The notes under the pieces are model-generated. The model did no database searches. It was not told where the DNA came from and saw only the letters and a program-made list of their open reading frames with translations. The translations under genes and the position numbers were made by a program. A stretch of DNA of 64,000 bases. It comes from JAFCUW01 sp049898325. Its GTDB lineage: Bacteria > Pseudomonadota > Gammaproteobacteria > Burkholderiales > Burkholderiaceae_D. Below are positions 8,454 to 16,209 of the stretch, in pieces; position 1 is the stretch's first letter; each line of letters begins with the position of its first letter. Where the stretch lies: positions 124,001 through 188,000 of the forward strand of contig NZ_JAFCXL010000005.1 of NCBI RefSeq assembly GCF_049898325.1, in the 5' to 3' direction.

Positions 8454-9086
8454 ATGGACGAGGCGCCATCCAGCCCCGCACCCGCGTTTGCCGTGCGCGA
8501 CCCGCTCGACCCGGCCTTCTGGGACGAGCGCTTTCGCCGCGGCTTCACGCCGTGGGACCGGGGCGGGGTGCCGCAGGCGCTGCGCCAGTTCGCCGCCACC
8601 GCCGCCCCGTGCGTGACCTTGATTCCCGGCTGCGGCGCCGCCTACGAACTGGCCGCCCTGTGCGAACTGGGCTGGGACGCCACCGCCATCGATTTTTCGC
8701 CCGCCGCCGTGGCCCAGGCGCGCGCGCAACTGGGCCCGTGGCAAGCACGCGTCATCGAGGCCGATTTTTTTGCCTACACCCCACCGGTCCCCTTGCAGCT
8801 GATCTACGAGCGCGCCTTCCTGTGCGCCTTGCCGCCCGCCCTGTGGCCGCAGGTGGCGGCGCGCTACGCCGCCCTGTTGCCGGCCGGCGCGCTGCTGGCC
8901 GGGTTTTTCTTTTTCGACAGCACCCCCAAGGGGCCACCGTTCGGCATCACGCCCGCACGGCTCGACGCGCTGCTGTCTCCCCACTTCGAGCGCCTCGAGG
9001 ACGCCGCGGTCAGCGATTCCATCGCCGTGTTCGCGGGCAAGGAGCGCTGGCAGCTGTGGCGCCGGCGCGATTCGGACGCTTCTTGA
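8454..9086 (+). CDS. TPMT-family SAM-dependent methyltransferase
   Basis: This 210-residue protein resembles the thiopurine S-methyltransferase family. It has the diagnostic WDERFRRGFTPWDRGGVP segment near residues 23-40, the SAM-binding region LIPGCGAAYE, and the acidic position AIDFS. A conserved DFF follows. Bacterial TPMT-like enzymes methylate small thiols, selenium or tellurium compounds, or halides; the substrate here is unknown. The ATG directly follows the ubiB stop, implying expression with ubiJB. Its stop codon lies inside the -35 hexamer of the downstream bla promoter. Confidence 0.8.
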   Translation: MDEAPSSPAPAFAVRDPLDPAFWDERFRRGFTPWDRGGVPQALRQFAATAAPCVTLIPGCGAAYELAALCELGWDATAIDFSPAAVAQARAQLGPWQARVIEADFFAYTPPVPLQLIYERAFLCALPPALWPQVAARYAALLPAGALLAGFFFFDSTPKGPPFGITPARLDALLSPHFERLEDAAVSDSIAVFAGKERWQLWRRRDSDAS

Positions 9087-9112
9087 CAGGCATGCGACAA
9101 TAGTCGCATAAT
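9083..9112 (+). promoter_or_regulatory. Promoter and dyad operator of the bla operon
   Basis: A consensus -35 TTGACA (9083-9088) and a near-consensus -10 CATAAT (9107-9112) are 18 bp apart. Between them and overlapping the -10 is a perfect 7-bp inverted repeat, ATGCGAC at 9092-9098 and GTCGCAT at 9103-9109, with a 4-nt spacer. Position and symmetry fit an operator for the BlaI-type repressor encoded 30 nt downstream. The operator assignment is inference. Confidence 0.8.
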
Positions 9113-9141
9113 CGGAGCCATCGTCACGCACGGAGTCTCCC

Positions 9142-9525
9142 ATGGCTGTTCCCTCGATTTCTGAACTGAGTTTATTAAAAGCCCTGTGGCGCCAGCAGCC
9201 GCTGAGCGCCCGCGAAATCCACGAGCGCATCGTCGACGAGCTGGACTGGTCGTATTCGTCCACCCGCAAGACGCTCGAGCGCATGCTCGAGAAGGGCATG
9301 GTCAGCCAGCAGATCGTGCACGGCATGCAGGTGTACCAGGCGGTGCTGGAGAAGGTCGATACCCTGGCCGCCTTCGCCCACGATTTCGCCCACCGCGTGA
9401 TGGAGATCGACACGCCCTTGCCGGTCACGATGTTTACCGGGAGCAAGCTGGTCGATGAGGCCGAGCTGGCCCAGCTGGAACAATTGCTGCACGACTGGCC
9501 CAGCGACGAGGCCGATGCCCCATGA
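9142..9525 (+). CDS. blaI: BlaI/MecI-family transcriptional repressor
   Basis: This 127-residue protein is a penicillinase-repressor family regulator. An N-terminal winged helix contains the family pattern LSAREIHERIVDELDWSYSS followed by TRKTLERMLEKGMV (residues 20-55), and a C-terminal dimerisation and cleavage region follows. BlaI dimers bind dyads in beta-lactamase promoters and are proteolysed after BlaR1 senses beta-lactam. It is the first gene of a four-gene operon with the sensor and two beta-lactamases and overlaps the next gene by 4 nt (ATGA). The dyad inside its own promoter suggests autoregulation. Confidence 0.9.
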   Translation: MAVPSISELSLLKALWRQQPLSAREIHERIVDELDWSYSSTRKTLERMLEKGMVSQQIVHGMQVYQAVLEKVDTLAAFAHDFAHRVMEIDTPLPVTMFTGSKLVDEAELAQLEQLLHDWPSDEADAP

Positions 9526-11345
9526 GCGGCTTCGACCTGTTCTGCATGCGCTTCGCGCTGGCGACCCTGGCTTGCCTGGCAGCGGGTGCGGGGGTGGCGG
9601 CCGTGTGCGCGCTGTGCCGCCGCTACCTGCCGCTGCTGGCCTTGCAGCGTTCGGCCTGGCTGCTGGGGCAACTGGCCATTGCCGCCACGTTTATCCTGGT
9701 GCTGCTGCCGCAAACGGCGCCCCTGCGCATGGTGCCCGCCATCGAGGTGAGCGAGGCGGCGCCGTCTGCCCCGGCGGCGGCACTCGATGGCGCCAGCGTC
9801 GATGGCGGCAGCCTTGCCGCGCCGGCCAGCGGGGCCGCCATCGACTGGCCCCTGCGGGGTGCGCAAGGCTGGCTGGCGCTGTACCTGCTGGGCCTGGCGC
9901 TGGCGCTGCTGCGCCTGTGGCGCAGCAGCCGGGCGGTCGACCGCCTGGCGCGGGCCGGCGCGCACTTGTCGAGCGCCGACCCGCATGCGGGGTTTGGCGC
10001 CGGCACCGTGCTCACGCCCGCCGTCATCGAAGTGGACGCGGCCATCTCGCCCATGCTGTGCGGGGTGTTCCGTCCGCGCCTGCTGCTGCCGCGCCACCTG
10101 CGCAGTTTTGAGGTGCTCCAGCAGCAATTGATCGTCGCCCACGAACTGACCCACTGGCGCCGCGGCGACCTGCGCTGGACGGGCGCGGCGGTGGCGCTGC
10201 AGACCCTGTTCTGGTTCCACCCGGCCATGCGCTTGCTGCGTGCCCATCTGTCTTGGGCGCAAGAGCTGGCCTGCGACCGGGACGTGTTGCGCGGACGTCC
10301 CCAGGCCGCGCGCAAGGCCTATGCCGCGGCGTTGCTGGCGCAACTGAAAACCCGGCAGCGCCCGGGCGAAGTGGTGCTCGCTTTCGGCGGCGCCAACAGC
10401 GACACGCTGGCCGCGCGCATCGGCCTGATCCGGGCACCGCTGGCCGCCGTGCACGGTGCGCTCAGCCGCACGGTCGCGCTGCTGGCGCTGGGCGCCGTCT
10501 TCGCCGTCAACCTGGCGCTGCAACCGGCGCTGGCCTGGCACGCTGGCGCGCCCCTGCCACAGCCGCTGGTCGCGGGCGTCGTCGCCAGCCCCGCCAATGG
10601 CGAACTCGACTGCACTCTGCTGGTCGACGCCACCAGCGGGCGGCGCCTGCAACAGCTGGGCGATTGCGACACCCGCGTCACGCCCGCATCGACGTTCAAT
10701 ATTGCGGTGAGCCTGATGGGCTTCGACAGCGGCATCCTGCGCGACGCCCACGCGCCCCTGCTGCCGTTTCGGCCCGGCTACGCCGACTGGAACAGCAACT
10801 GGCGCCGCGCCACCGACCCCACCCGCTGGATCAAGGATTCCACGGTCTGGTACGCGCAGCACGTCACCAATACGCTGGGCGAGGCGCGGCTGGCGCAGTA
10901 CCTGGACACTTTTGCGTACGGCAACCGCGACGCCTCGGGCGATGCTGGTAAGCACAATGGCCTGAGCATGTCGTGGATCAGTTCGTCGATGCTGATTTCC
11001 CCCGTCGAGCAGGCGGCGTTCCTGCGCAAGGTCGTCAACCGGCAATTGCCACTGAGCGCGCACGCCTACACCATGAGCGCGCAATTGCTGCGCCTGCCCG
11101 ACCAGGGCGGCTGGCAAGTGTTCGGCAAGACCGGCACGGCCATGGGAATACCGCCTGACGGCGCCGCCGACCCGTCCAGGACCTACGGCTGGTTCGTGGG
11201 CTGGGCCAGCAAGGGCGGCCGCACGGTGGTGTTTGCCCGCTTGCTGCGCGACCGGACGCAGGCGCGCGCACCGGCCGGCCCCCGCGTCAAGCAAGCCTTC
11301 CTGCGCGAGCTGCCGGCCCGGCTTGCCACCCTCGATCAATTCTGA
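9522..11345 (+). CDS. blaR1: BlaR1-like M56 metallopeptidase / penicillin sensor with Lys-to-Asn in the STxK motif
   Basis: This 607-residue protein has four hydrophobic segments in its first 350 residues. A cytoplasmic M56 zinc protease region carries HELTH at residues 207-211 and a downstream E(L)ACD third-ligand motif. The C-terminal 260 residues are a class D beta-lactamase-like sensor. OXA-type landmarks are present: Ser390 in ASTFN, STV, FAYGN and FGKTG. The Lys normally three residues after the nucleophilic Ser (STFK) is Asn393 (codon AAT at 10698). That Lys is carboxylated in BlaR1 and OXA enzymes and acts as general base. The role as beta-lactam sensor follows from family and operon; how it works without the Lys is open. 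Confidence 0.88.
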   Translation: MSGFDLFCMRFALATLACLAAGAGVAAVCALCRRYLPLLALQRSAWLLGQLAIAATFILVLLPQTAPLRMVPAIEVSEAAPSAPAAALDGASVDGGSLAAPASGAAIDWPLRGAQGWLALYLLGLALALLRLWRSSRAVDRLARAGAHLSSADPHAGFGAGTVLTPAVIEVDAAISPMLCGVFRPRLLLPRHLRSFEVLQQQLIVAHELTHWRRGDLRWTGAAVALQTLFWFHPAMRLLRAHLSWAQELACDRDVLRGRPQAARKAYAAALLAQLKTRQRPGEVVLAFGGANSDTLAARIGLIRAPLAAVHGALSRTVALLALGAVFAVNLALQPALAWHAGAPLPQPLVAGVVASPANGELDCTLLVDATSGRRLQQLGDCDTRVTPASTFNIAVSLMGFDSGILRDAHAPLLPFRPGYADWNSNWRRATDPTRWIKDSTVWYAQHVTNTLGEARLAQYLDTFAYGNRDASGDAGKHNGLSMSWISSSMLISPVEQAAFLRKVVNRQLPLSAHAYTMSAQLLRLPDQGGWQVFGKTGTAMGIPPDGAADPSRTYGWFVGWASKGGRTVVFARLLRDRTQARAPAGPRVKQAFLRELPARLATLDQF

Positions 11346-11362
11346 CTCACCTGGAGAACCGC

Positions 11363-12226
11363 ATGACTGCAATTCGCCTGGCGCTCGCTGGCGCCCTGCT
11401 GGCCGGGGCCGCGTCCGCCCACGCCGACGACTGGAACGATCCCCAGGAGCCGTTCGCCATTTATGGCAACACGTATTATGTGGGTGTGCGCGGCCTCAGT
11501 GCCGTGTTGATTACGTCGCCCGACGGCCACATCCTGATCGACGGCGGCAGTCCCGACTCGCCCGCGCAGATCGCCGCCCACATCGGCCAGCTGGGATTCA
11601 AGGTGGAGGACATCAAGTACATCCTCAATTCGCACGAGCACTTTGACCATGCGGGCGGCATCGCCGCCTTGCAGGCATGGTCAGGCGCGACCGTGCTCAG
11701 CAGCCGCCGCGGCGCCACCGTGCTGCGCAGCGGCCGGCCCAATCGCGCCGATCCCCAATACAGCGCGCGCACGCCCGCCATGGCAGCGATGCCCAGGGTG
11801 CGCGCGCTCGACGACGGGCAGGTGCTCAGCCTGGGCGAACTGCGGGTGACGGCGCATTACACGCCGGGCCACGCGCCGGGCGGGGTCAGCTGGACCTGGC
11901 AATCGCGCGAGGGCGAGCGCAGCGCCAACATGGTGTACGCCGACAGCATCAGCGCCTACGCCGCCAAGCCGTTTCGCTACAGCGGCAGTGCGCGCTACCC
12001 GCAGGCGCGCGCCCAGCTCGAGCGTTCGATCGGCGTGATCGCCGCGCTGCCCTGCGACATCCTCATCTCCGCCCATCCCGAGGTGGGCGAGCTGTGGACC
12101 CGCAAGGCGCGCGCCGACAGCGAAGGCAATGGCGCCTTCATCGACCCCGCCGGCTGCCGCGCCTACGCCGCCAAGGGACAAGCCCGTTTAAGCACGCTGC
12201 TGGCCGAGGAGGCGCAAGCAAAATGA
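11363..12226 (+). CDS. bla: Subclass B3 metallo-beta-lactamase
   Basis: This 287-residue exported enzyme has a signal peptide (residues 1-21, ending ASAHA). It belongs to the MBL fold with the subclass B3 zinc site: HEHFDH at residues 91-96, the third ligand His in TPGHAPGG, and the last His in ISAHPE. The HxHxDH motif together with PGHxPGG is typical of B3 enzymes such as L1, FEZ-1 and THIN-B of Janthinobacterium. B3 enzymes hydrolyse penicillins, cephalosporins and carbapenems in the periplasm. It follows blaR1 after 17 nt and overlaps the OXA gene by 4 nt, so it is probably induced by beta-lactams through BlaI/BlaR1. Confidence 0.9.
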   Translation: MTAIRLALAGALLAGAASAHADDWNDPQEPFAIYGNTYYVGVRGLSAVLITSPDGHILIDGGSPDSPAQIAAHIGQLGFKVEDIKYILNSHEHFDHAGGIAALQAWSGATVLSSRRGATVLRSGRPNRADPQYSARTPAMAAMPRVRALDDGQVLSLGELRVTAHYTPGHAPGGVSWTWQSREGERSANMVYADSISAYAAKPFRYSGSARYPQARAQLERSIGVIAALPCDILISAHPEVGELWTRKARADSEGNGAFIDPAGCRAYAAKGQARLSTLLAEEAQAK

Positions 12227-13029
12227 ACACCATGACAAACCACCTGCGGCGCTGGATACCCCTGCTGTTGTTGCCCGCCAGCATGCTGGCCCACGCCGCC
12301 GAATGGCGGCAGAATGCGGACATCGACGCGCTGTTCAAGAAGGAGGGGGTGCGCGGCACCCTCGTCGTGCACGACGTTGCCACCGATGTCTACACGGTGC
12401 ACGACCGCGAGCGGGCGCACCAGCGTTTCGTGCCCGCCTCGACCTTCAAGATTCCCAACAGCCTGATCGGGCTCGACACGGGCGTGGTGGCCAGCGTCGA
12501 CACGGTGCTGCCGTATGGCGGCGGGCCCGTCGCGCGCGCCGAGTGGGGGCACGACATGTCGCTGCGCGAGGCCATCAAGATCTCGAACGTGCCGCTGTAC
12601 CAGGGCATGGCGCGGCGTATCGGCCGGGCGCGCATGGCCGAGAAGATGCGCGGGCTCGACTACGGCAACGGCGACATCGGCACCGAGGTCGACAATTTCT
12701 GGCTCAAGGGCCCCCTGAAAATCAGCGCCGTCGAGCAGACCGCGTTCCTGCAGCGGCTGGCGCAGGACCATCTGCCGTTCTCGGCCGGCGCGATGGCGGC
12801 GGTGCGCGCCATCACCTTGCAGGACGGCAGCAGCGGCCTGCACGCCAAGACGGGCTGGGGCGGCAATCCGCCCTCGACCGCGGACATCGGCTGGTGGGTG
12901 GGCTGGGTGGAGAAAGACGGCCGGCTGACCACCTTCGCCCTGAACATCGACATTCCCGACGACGCCACGGGCGCCAGGCGGGTGCCGCTGGGGAAGGCGG
13001 CGCTGCGCTTGCTGGGCGTGCTCGATTAG
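12223..13029 (+). CDS. bla: Class D (OXA-type) beta-lactamase
   Basis: This 268-residue protein has a signal peptide (cleavage likely after LAHAA, near residue 26). All class D motifs are intact: STFK with nucleophile Ser73 and Lys76, SNV, DYGN, and KTG in HAKTGWGG. It hydrolyses beta-lactams through an acyl-enzyme intermediate; the spectrum cannot be inferred. The ATG at 12223 overlaps the metallo-beta-lactamase stop (ATGA), and an alternative ATG lies at 12232. Its similarity to the sensor domain of the upstream BlaR1-like protein is visible over several motifs. It is the last gene of the bla operon and faces a convergent gene 9 nt away with no obvious terminator. Confidence 0.9.
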   Translation: MNTMTNHLRRWIPLLLLPASMLAHAAEWRQNADIDALFKKEGVRGTLVVHDVATDVYTVHDRERAHQRFVPASTFKIPNSLIGLDTGVVASVDTVLPYGGGPVARAEWGHDMSLREAIKISNVPLYQGMARRIGRARMAEKMRGLDYGNGDIGTEVDNFWLKGPLKISAVEQTAFLQRLAQDHLPFSAGAMAAVRAITLQDGSSGLHAKTGWGGNPPSTADIGWWVGWVEKDGRLTTFALNIDIPDDATGARRVPLGKAALRLLGVLD

Positions 13030-13038
13030 GTCAATTGC

Positions 13039-13383
13039 TCAGGCGGGGAAGGTCCACATCGTCGTGATCAAACCCTCGCTCACTTCGAACACCACCACCA
13101 TCTCGATAGGGGTGTCGGCGACGCCCCAGATGCGCTCGTGGTCGAACACCCGCGTGCCGCTGACGATGCGGTTGATCAGTTCGGCCCGCAGCGCGCTCAC
13201 GTTGAAGCGCTCGGTGGCGTAAAAGTGCGACAGCGCCGCCTTGCCTTGCATGGCCAGCGTGGCGGCGGGCATGCGGATCACCTTGATGTCGTCGGCAAAA
13301 TGGGCCATGAAGGCGTCCAGGTCGCGCGCGTTGTAGGCGTCGAACTGCGATTCAATGAGGGCGAGGGGGGATGGTTGGGACAT
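13039..13383 (-). CDS. SnoaL-like / NTF2-fold nuclear transport factor 2 family protein
   Basis: This 114-residue protein has the pattern of a SnoaL-like polyketide cyclase or ketosteroid isomerase-like fold: QFDAYNARDLDAFMAHFADDI at the N-terminus, then ALSHFYATERF and a C-terminal beta-rich part. Small members of this superfamily act as isomerases, hydrolases or ligand-binding proteins; no catalytic residues allow a firm choice. The start at 13383 (MSQPSPLAL) is preferred to an upstream in-frame codon because it is preceded by an AGGA-containing sequence and fits the family length. It is convergent with the OXA gene. Confidence 0.75.
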   Translation of the reverse strand: MSQPSPLALIESQFDAYNARDLDAFMAHFADDIKVIRMPAATLAMQGKAALSHFYATERFNVSALRAELINRIVSGTRVFDHERIWGVADTPIEMVVVFEVSEGLITTMWTFPA

Positions 13384-13434
13384 GGCAGAGGATCCTGACG
13401 GGTGGTGAATTGGCAATCATACTGGCAGCCCGAA

Positions 13435-14046
13435 TTACATGGCGGCGGCCGCTTCAATCACTTCGGGCGCCAGCGTGATCGCGTTCGCATTGGCAAACGC
13501 GAGCACGGCCTTGACTTCGGCGCGCAGTTGCGTGGCCAGGTCGGGCGTGGCACGGGCGGCGTGCAGGGCGACCCGCGCCGGCGCGCCGGCGGTGACGAGG
13601 GCCTGCTTGGTGGCGCCAATATTTTTTGTCAGCGCCGTCATGTCGCGCGCCGCCAGGGTCAGCGCCGCCGCGCCGCTGGCAAACGCCGCCTTGTTCGCCT
13701 CACTCAAGGCGATGGGCGTGGCCAGCAACTGCGACACCTGTTCATGCAGGGCGCCGGCGGTCACGGTGGCATGGGTGATGTCGGCCGTCGAGGCCTGCAT
13801 GTCCAGCGCCAGCGGCGCAGCACTTGCCAGCTTGGCGCCCAGTGCCTGCAACAGCGTGCTGTTGGCCGCCACATCGGCGCGCGCCAGGTCGACAAATCTG
13901 CCCAGGAATTCTTCTGGCCGCGGTTGCGACAACAGGCCGCTATAGGTCGTGCCACCATTGCCCAACTGGCGCGCATGGCCCGCGCCAGCTGCCGCGAGGG
14001 CGGCCATTGCGACGACGAACACCAGGGTGCGCTTGTATGTTTTCAT
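13435..14046 (-). CDS. Secreted alanine-rich protein of unknown function
   Basis: This 203-residue protein is not one I recognise. It begins with a clear Sec signal peptide (MKTYKRTLVFVVAMAALAAA, cleavage near AGHA). The mature part is rich in Ala, Leu, Thr and Val and predicted helical, with no cysteine. The start at 14046 is chosen over an upstream frame opening because it yields the signal peptide. Its leader (14047-14085) is unusually AT-rich for the region. It lies downstream of the efflux operon on the same strand, separated by about 106 nt that contain a hairpin, so it may be a separate unit. Confidence 0.65.
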   Translation of the reverse strand: MKTYKRTLVFVVAMAALAAAGAGHARQLGNGGTTYSGLLSQPRPEEFLGRFVDLARADVAANSTLLQALGAKLASAAPLALDMQASTADITHATVTAGALHEQVSQLLATPIALSEANKAAFASGAAALTLAARDMTALTKNIGATKQALVTAGAPARVALHAARATPDLATQLRAEVKAVLAFANANAITLAPEVIEAAAAM

Positions 14047-14085
14047 TATTAAAAACTTAAAATTGAATAAGAGAAATGCTAAATT

Positions 14086-14102
14086 ACCACTTTCGAAGTG
14101 GT
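14086..14102. other. Hairpin between efflux operon and secreted protein gene
   Basis: ACCACTT and AAGTGGT form a perfect 7-bp stem around TCG. On the minus strand it follows the ABC permease gene and leads into AT-rich sequence without a true T run. It could be a weak terminator or a dyad binding site. Confidence 0.4.
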
Positions 14103-14152
14103 GTGGCAAATCGGCCCGCATGATGGGGCAGGCGCAGCGGGACGGCAATCGT

Positions 14153-15277
14153 TCAATCGAGTGTGCGCCGGTAGGTCAGCAGGGCGACCGTGCCCGCCGC
14201 CGCCATGAACAGGGCAATCGGCCACAGTTGCGGGGCAATCTCGGCCAGGCCATTGCCCTTCAATAAAATCCCCCGCACGATGCGCAGGAAATGCGTGAGC
14301 GGCAGCGCTTCGCCGATGGCCTGCGCCCACGGCGGCATGCCCCGAAACGGGAACATGAAGCCCGACAGCAGTATCGATGGCAGGAAGAAGAAAAACGTCA
14401 GCTGCATTGCCTGCAACTGGCTGCGGGCGATGGTGGAAAAAGTAAAGCCGACGGCCAGGTTGGCGGCCATGAACAGCGCCAGTGCGCCCGCCAGCACGGC
14501 GTAGCTGCCCGCCATCGGCACGGCGAACAGCAGGCGCGCCGCCACCAGCACCACCGCCACCTGGACGTAGCCGATGCCGATATAAGGGGCGATCTTGCCG
14601 ATCATGACTTCGAGCGGCCGCGCCGGTGTCGCCAGCAGGTTCTCCATGGTGCCCCGTTCGCGTTCGCGCGTCATCGCCAGCGCCGTCATCATCACCATCG
14701 TCATGGTCAGGATGACGCCGATCAGCCCCGGCACGATGTTGTAGCGGGTCAGTCCTTCCGGGTTGTAGCGGCGCTGGATGCGGATGTCGTAGGGCAGTGC
14801 GCCAGGCTGCAAGGGGGCCAGCACGCCGCGCGCATCGTGGGCCAGCGCCTGGCGCGCGATCGGTTCGAGCGCCGCCAGCGCGGCCGCTGATGCGGCCGGA
14901 TCGGTGGCGTCGGCGGCGAACAGCAGGGCGGGGCGCTGGCCCCGTTCGAGCGCGCGTGCAAAACCGGCGGGGATCTCGAGCAGGAACTGCACCTGCCCCG
15001 TGGCCAGCAAGTGCTCGCCCTGCGCCGCGCTGGCGGGGCGCTGGACGACGCGAAAATACTGCGAGTTCTCCAGCGCCGCCACCAGGCTGCGCGCGTGGAT
15101 GCTGTTGTCGGCGATGAGCAGCGCCGTCGGCAGCGCCTTCGGATCGGTGTTGATGGCAAAGCCGAACAGCACCAGCTGCATGACGGGCACGCCGACCATC
15201 ATGGCGAAAGTCAGGCGGTCGCGCCGCAGCTGCAGCAGCTCCTTGATCAGGATGGCGGCCAGGCGCGACCAGCTCAT
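14153..15277 (-). CDS. ABC-2 type transporter permease
   Basis: This 374-residue membrane protein matches the YbhR/YbhS/YhhJ type of ABC-2 permease. It has an N-terminal transmembrane helix (FAMMVGVPVMQLVLFGFAI), a large periplasmic domain (about residues 50-175), and five further helices. The family signature region RERERGTMENLLATPARPLEVMIGK is followed by the membrane segments and a conserved FRGMPPWAQ loop. With the ATPase and the HlyD-like adaptor it forms an MFP-dependent exporter, often for drugs or hydrophobic compounds. Its start overlaps the ATPase stop by 4 nt. Confidence 0.9.
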   Translation of the reverse strand: MSWSRLAAILIKELLQLRRDRLTFAMMVGVPVMQLVLFGFAINTDPKALPTALLIADNSIHARSLVAALENSQYFRVVQRPASAAQGEHLLATGQVQFLLEIPAGFARALERGQRPALLFAADATDPAASAAALAALEPIARQALAHDARGVLAPLQPGALPYDIRIQRRYNPEGLTRYNIVPGLIGVILTMTMVMMTALAMTRERERGTMENLLATPARPLEVMIGKIAPYIGIGYVQVAVVLVAARLLFAVPMAGSYAVLAGALALFMAANLAVGFTFSTIARSQLQAMQLTFFFFLPSILLSGFMFPFRGMPPWAQAIGEALPLTHFLRIVRGILLKGNGLAEIAPQLWPIALFMAAAGTVALLTYRRTLD

Positions 15278-16209
15278 GGGCGCTCACCGCCGTCGCCGTC
15301 CATCAAGGCGATAAAGACGTCTTCGAGCGTGGTGGCGACGGTGGCGATGGGCACACCCTGCTGCCTGTACGGCGCCAGCGCGGCGTCGAGCCGGGCCGCG
15401 CTGGCGGCGCTCACGTGCAGGGCCGCGCCGAAGGTGGCCACGGTGCGGATGCCGGGACACTGGCGCAGCGCCGCGCCGATGCGCAGCAGGTCGGCCTGGG
15501 GCGCGCCGCTGATCTCGCAGGTGGACAGGGCCGCCTGGGCGACGAGCTGGGCGGGGCTGCCCTGGGCCAGCAGCTTGCCGTTGGCGATATAGGCCAGCCC
15601 ATGGCAGCGCTGCGCCTCGTCCATGTAGTGGGTCGACACCAGCACCGTCATGCCCTGGCCAGCCAGGGCATGCAACTGGTCCCAGAACTGGCGGCGCGCT
15701 TTCGGGTCGACCCCGGCGGTGGGCTCGTCGAGCAGCAGCAGCCGGGGGCGGTGCAGCAGGCAGGCCGCCAGCGCCAGGCGCTGCTTCCAGCCGCCCGACA
15801 GGGACCCGGCCAGTTGTGCGCGGCGGCTGGCCAGGCCCAGTTCAACCAGGGTGGCCTCGACCCGCGCGCGGCGCCCGGCGATGGCATACATGCGGCCGAT
15901 GAAGTCGAGATTTTCGGCGATGCTCAAATCGTCGTACAGGCCGAATCGCTGGGTCATGTAGCCGACCTGGCGCTTGATCGATGGCGCCTGGCGGCCGATG
16001 TCGAACCCGAGGCAGCTGCCGCTGCCCGCGTCGGGCGTGAGCAGGCCGCACAGCATGCGGATGGTGGTGGTCTTGCCGCTGCCGTTGGGGCCGAGAAAAC
16101 CGTGGATGCGCCCGCGCGCCACTTGCAGGTCGAGGTTGTCGACGGCCAGCTTGCCGCCAAAGCGCTTGCTCAGGCCGCGCACGTCGATGACGATGTCGTC
16201 CGCGCTCAT
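15274..16209 (-). CDS. ABC transporter ATP-binding protein (ABC-2 exporter)
   Basis: This 311-residue ATPase has Walker A GPNGSGKTTTI, the ABC signature LSGGWKQRL and Walker B LLLLDEPTAGVD, followed by the switch His in VSTHYMDEA. The HYMDEA and GPNGSGKTT sequences are typical of the CcmA/YbhF-type exporters. The start at 16209 (MSADDIVI) overlaps the stop of the adaptor gene (ATGA), while the longer frame upstream is an antisense-like extension. A C-terminal regulatory segment of about 80 residues follows the nucleotide-binding domain. It energises the permease encoded next. Confidence 0.92.
   Translation of the reverse strand: MSADDIVIDVRGLSKRFGGKLAVDNLDLQVARGRIHGFLGPNGSGKTTTIRMLCGLLTPDAGSGSCLGFDIGRQAPSIKRQVGYMTQRFGLYDDLSIAENLDFIGRMYAIAGRRARVEATLVELGLASRRAQLAGSLSGGWKQRLALAACLLHRPRLLLLDEPTAGVDPKARRQFWDQLHALAGQGMTVLVSTHYMDEAQRCHGLAYIANGKLLAQGSPAQLVAQAALSTCEISGAPQADLLRIGAALRQCPGIRTVATFGAALHVSAASAARLDAALAPYRQQGVPIATVATTLEDVFIALMDGDGGERP

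Noticed and set aside
5205..11372. Very long open frame on the minus strand (about 2055 codons) opposite ubiJ, ubiB and bla genes
   Set aside because: Its translation is low complexity (Ala, Gly, Arg, Gln rich) and antisense to well-supported genes. Such frames are a by-product of GC-rich codon use.
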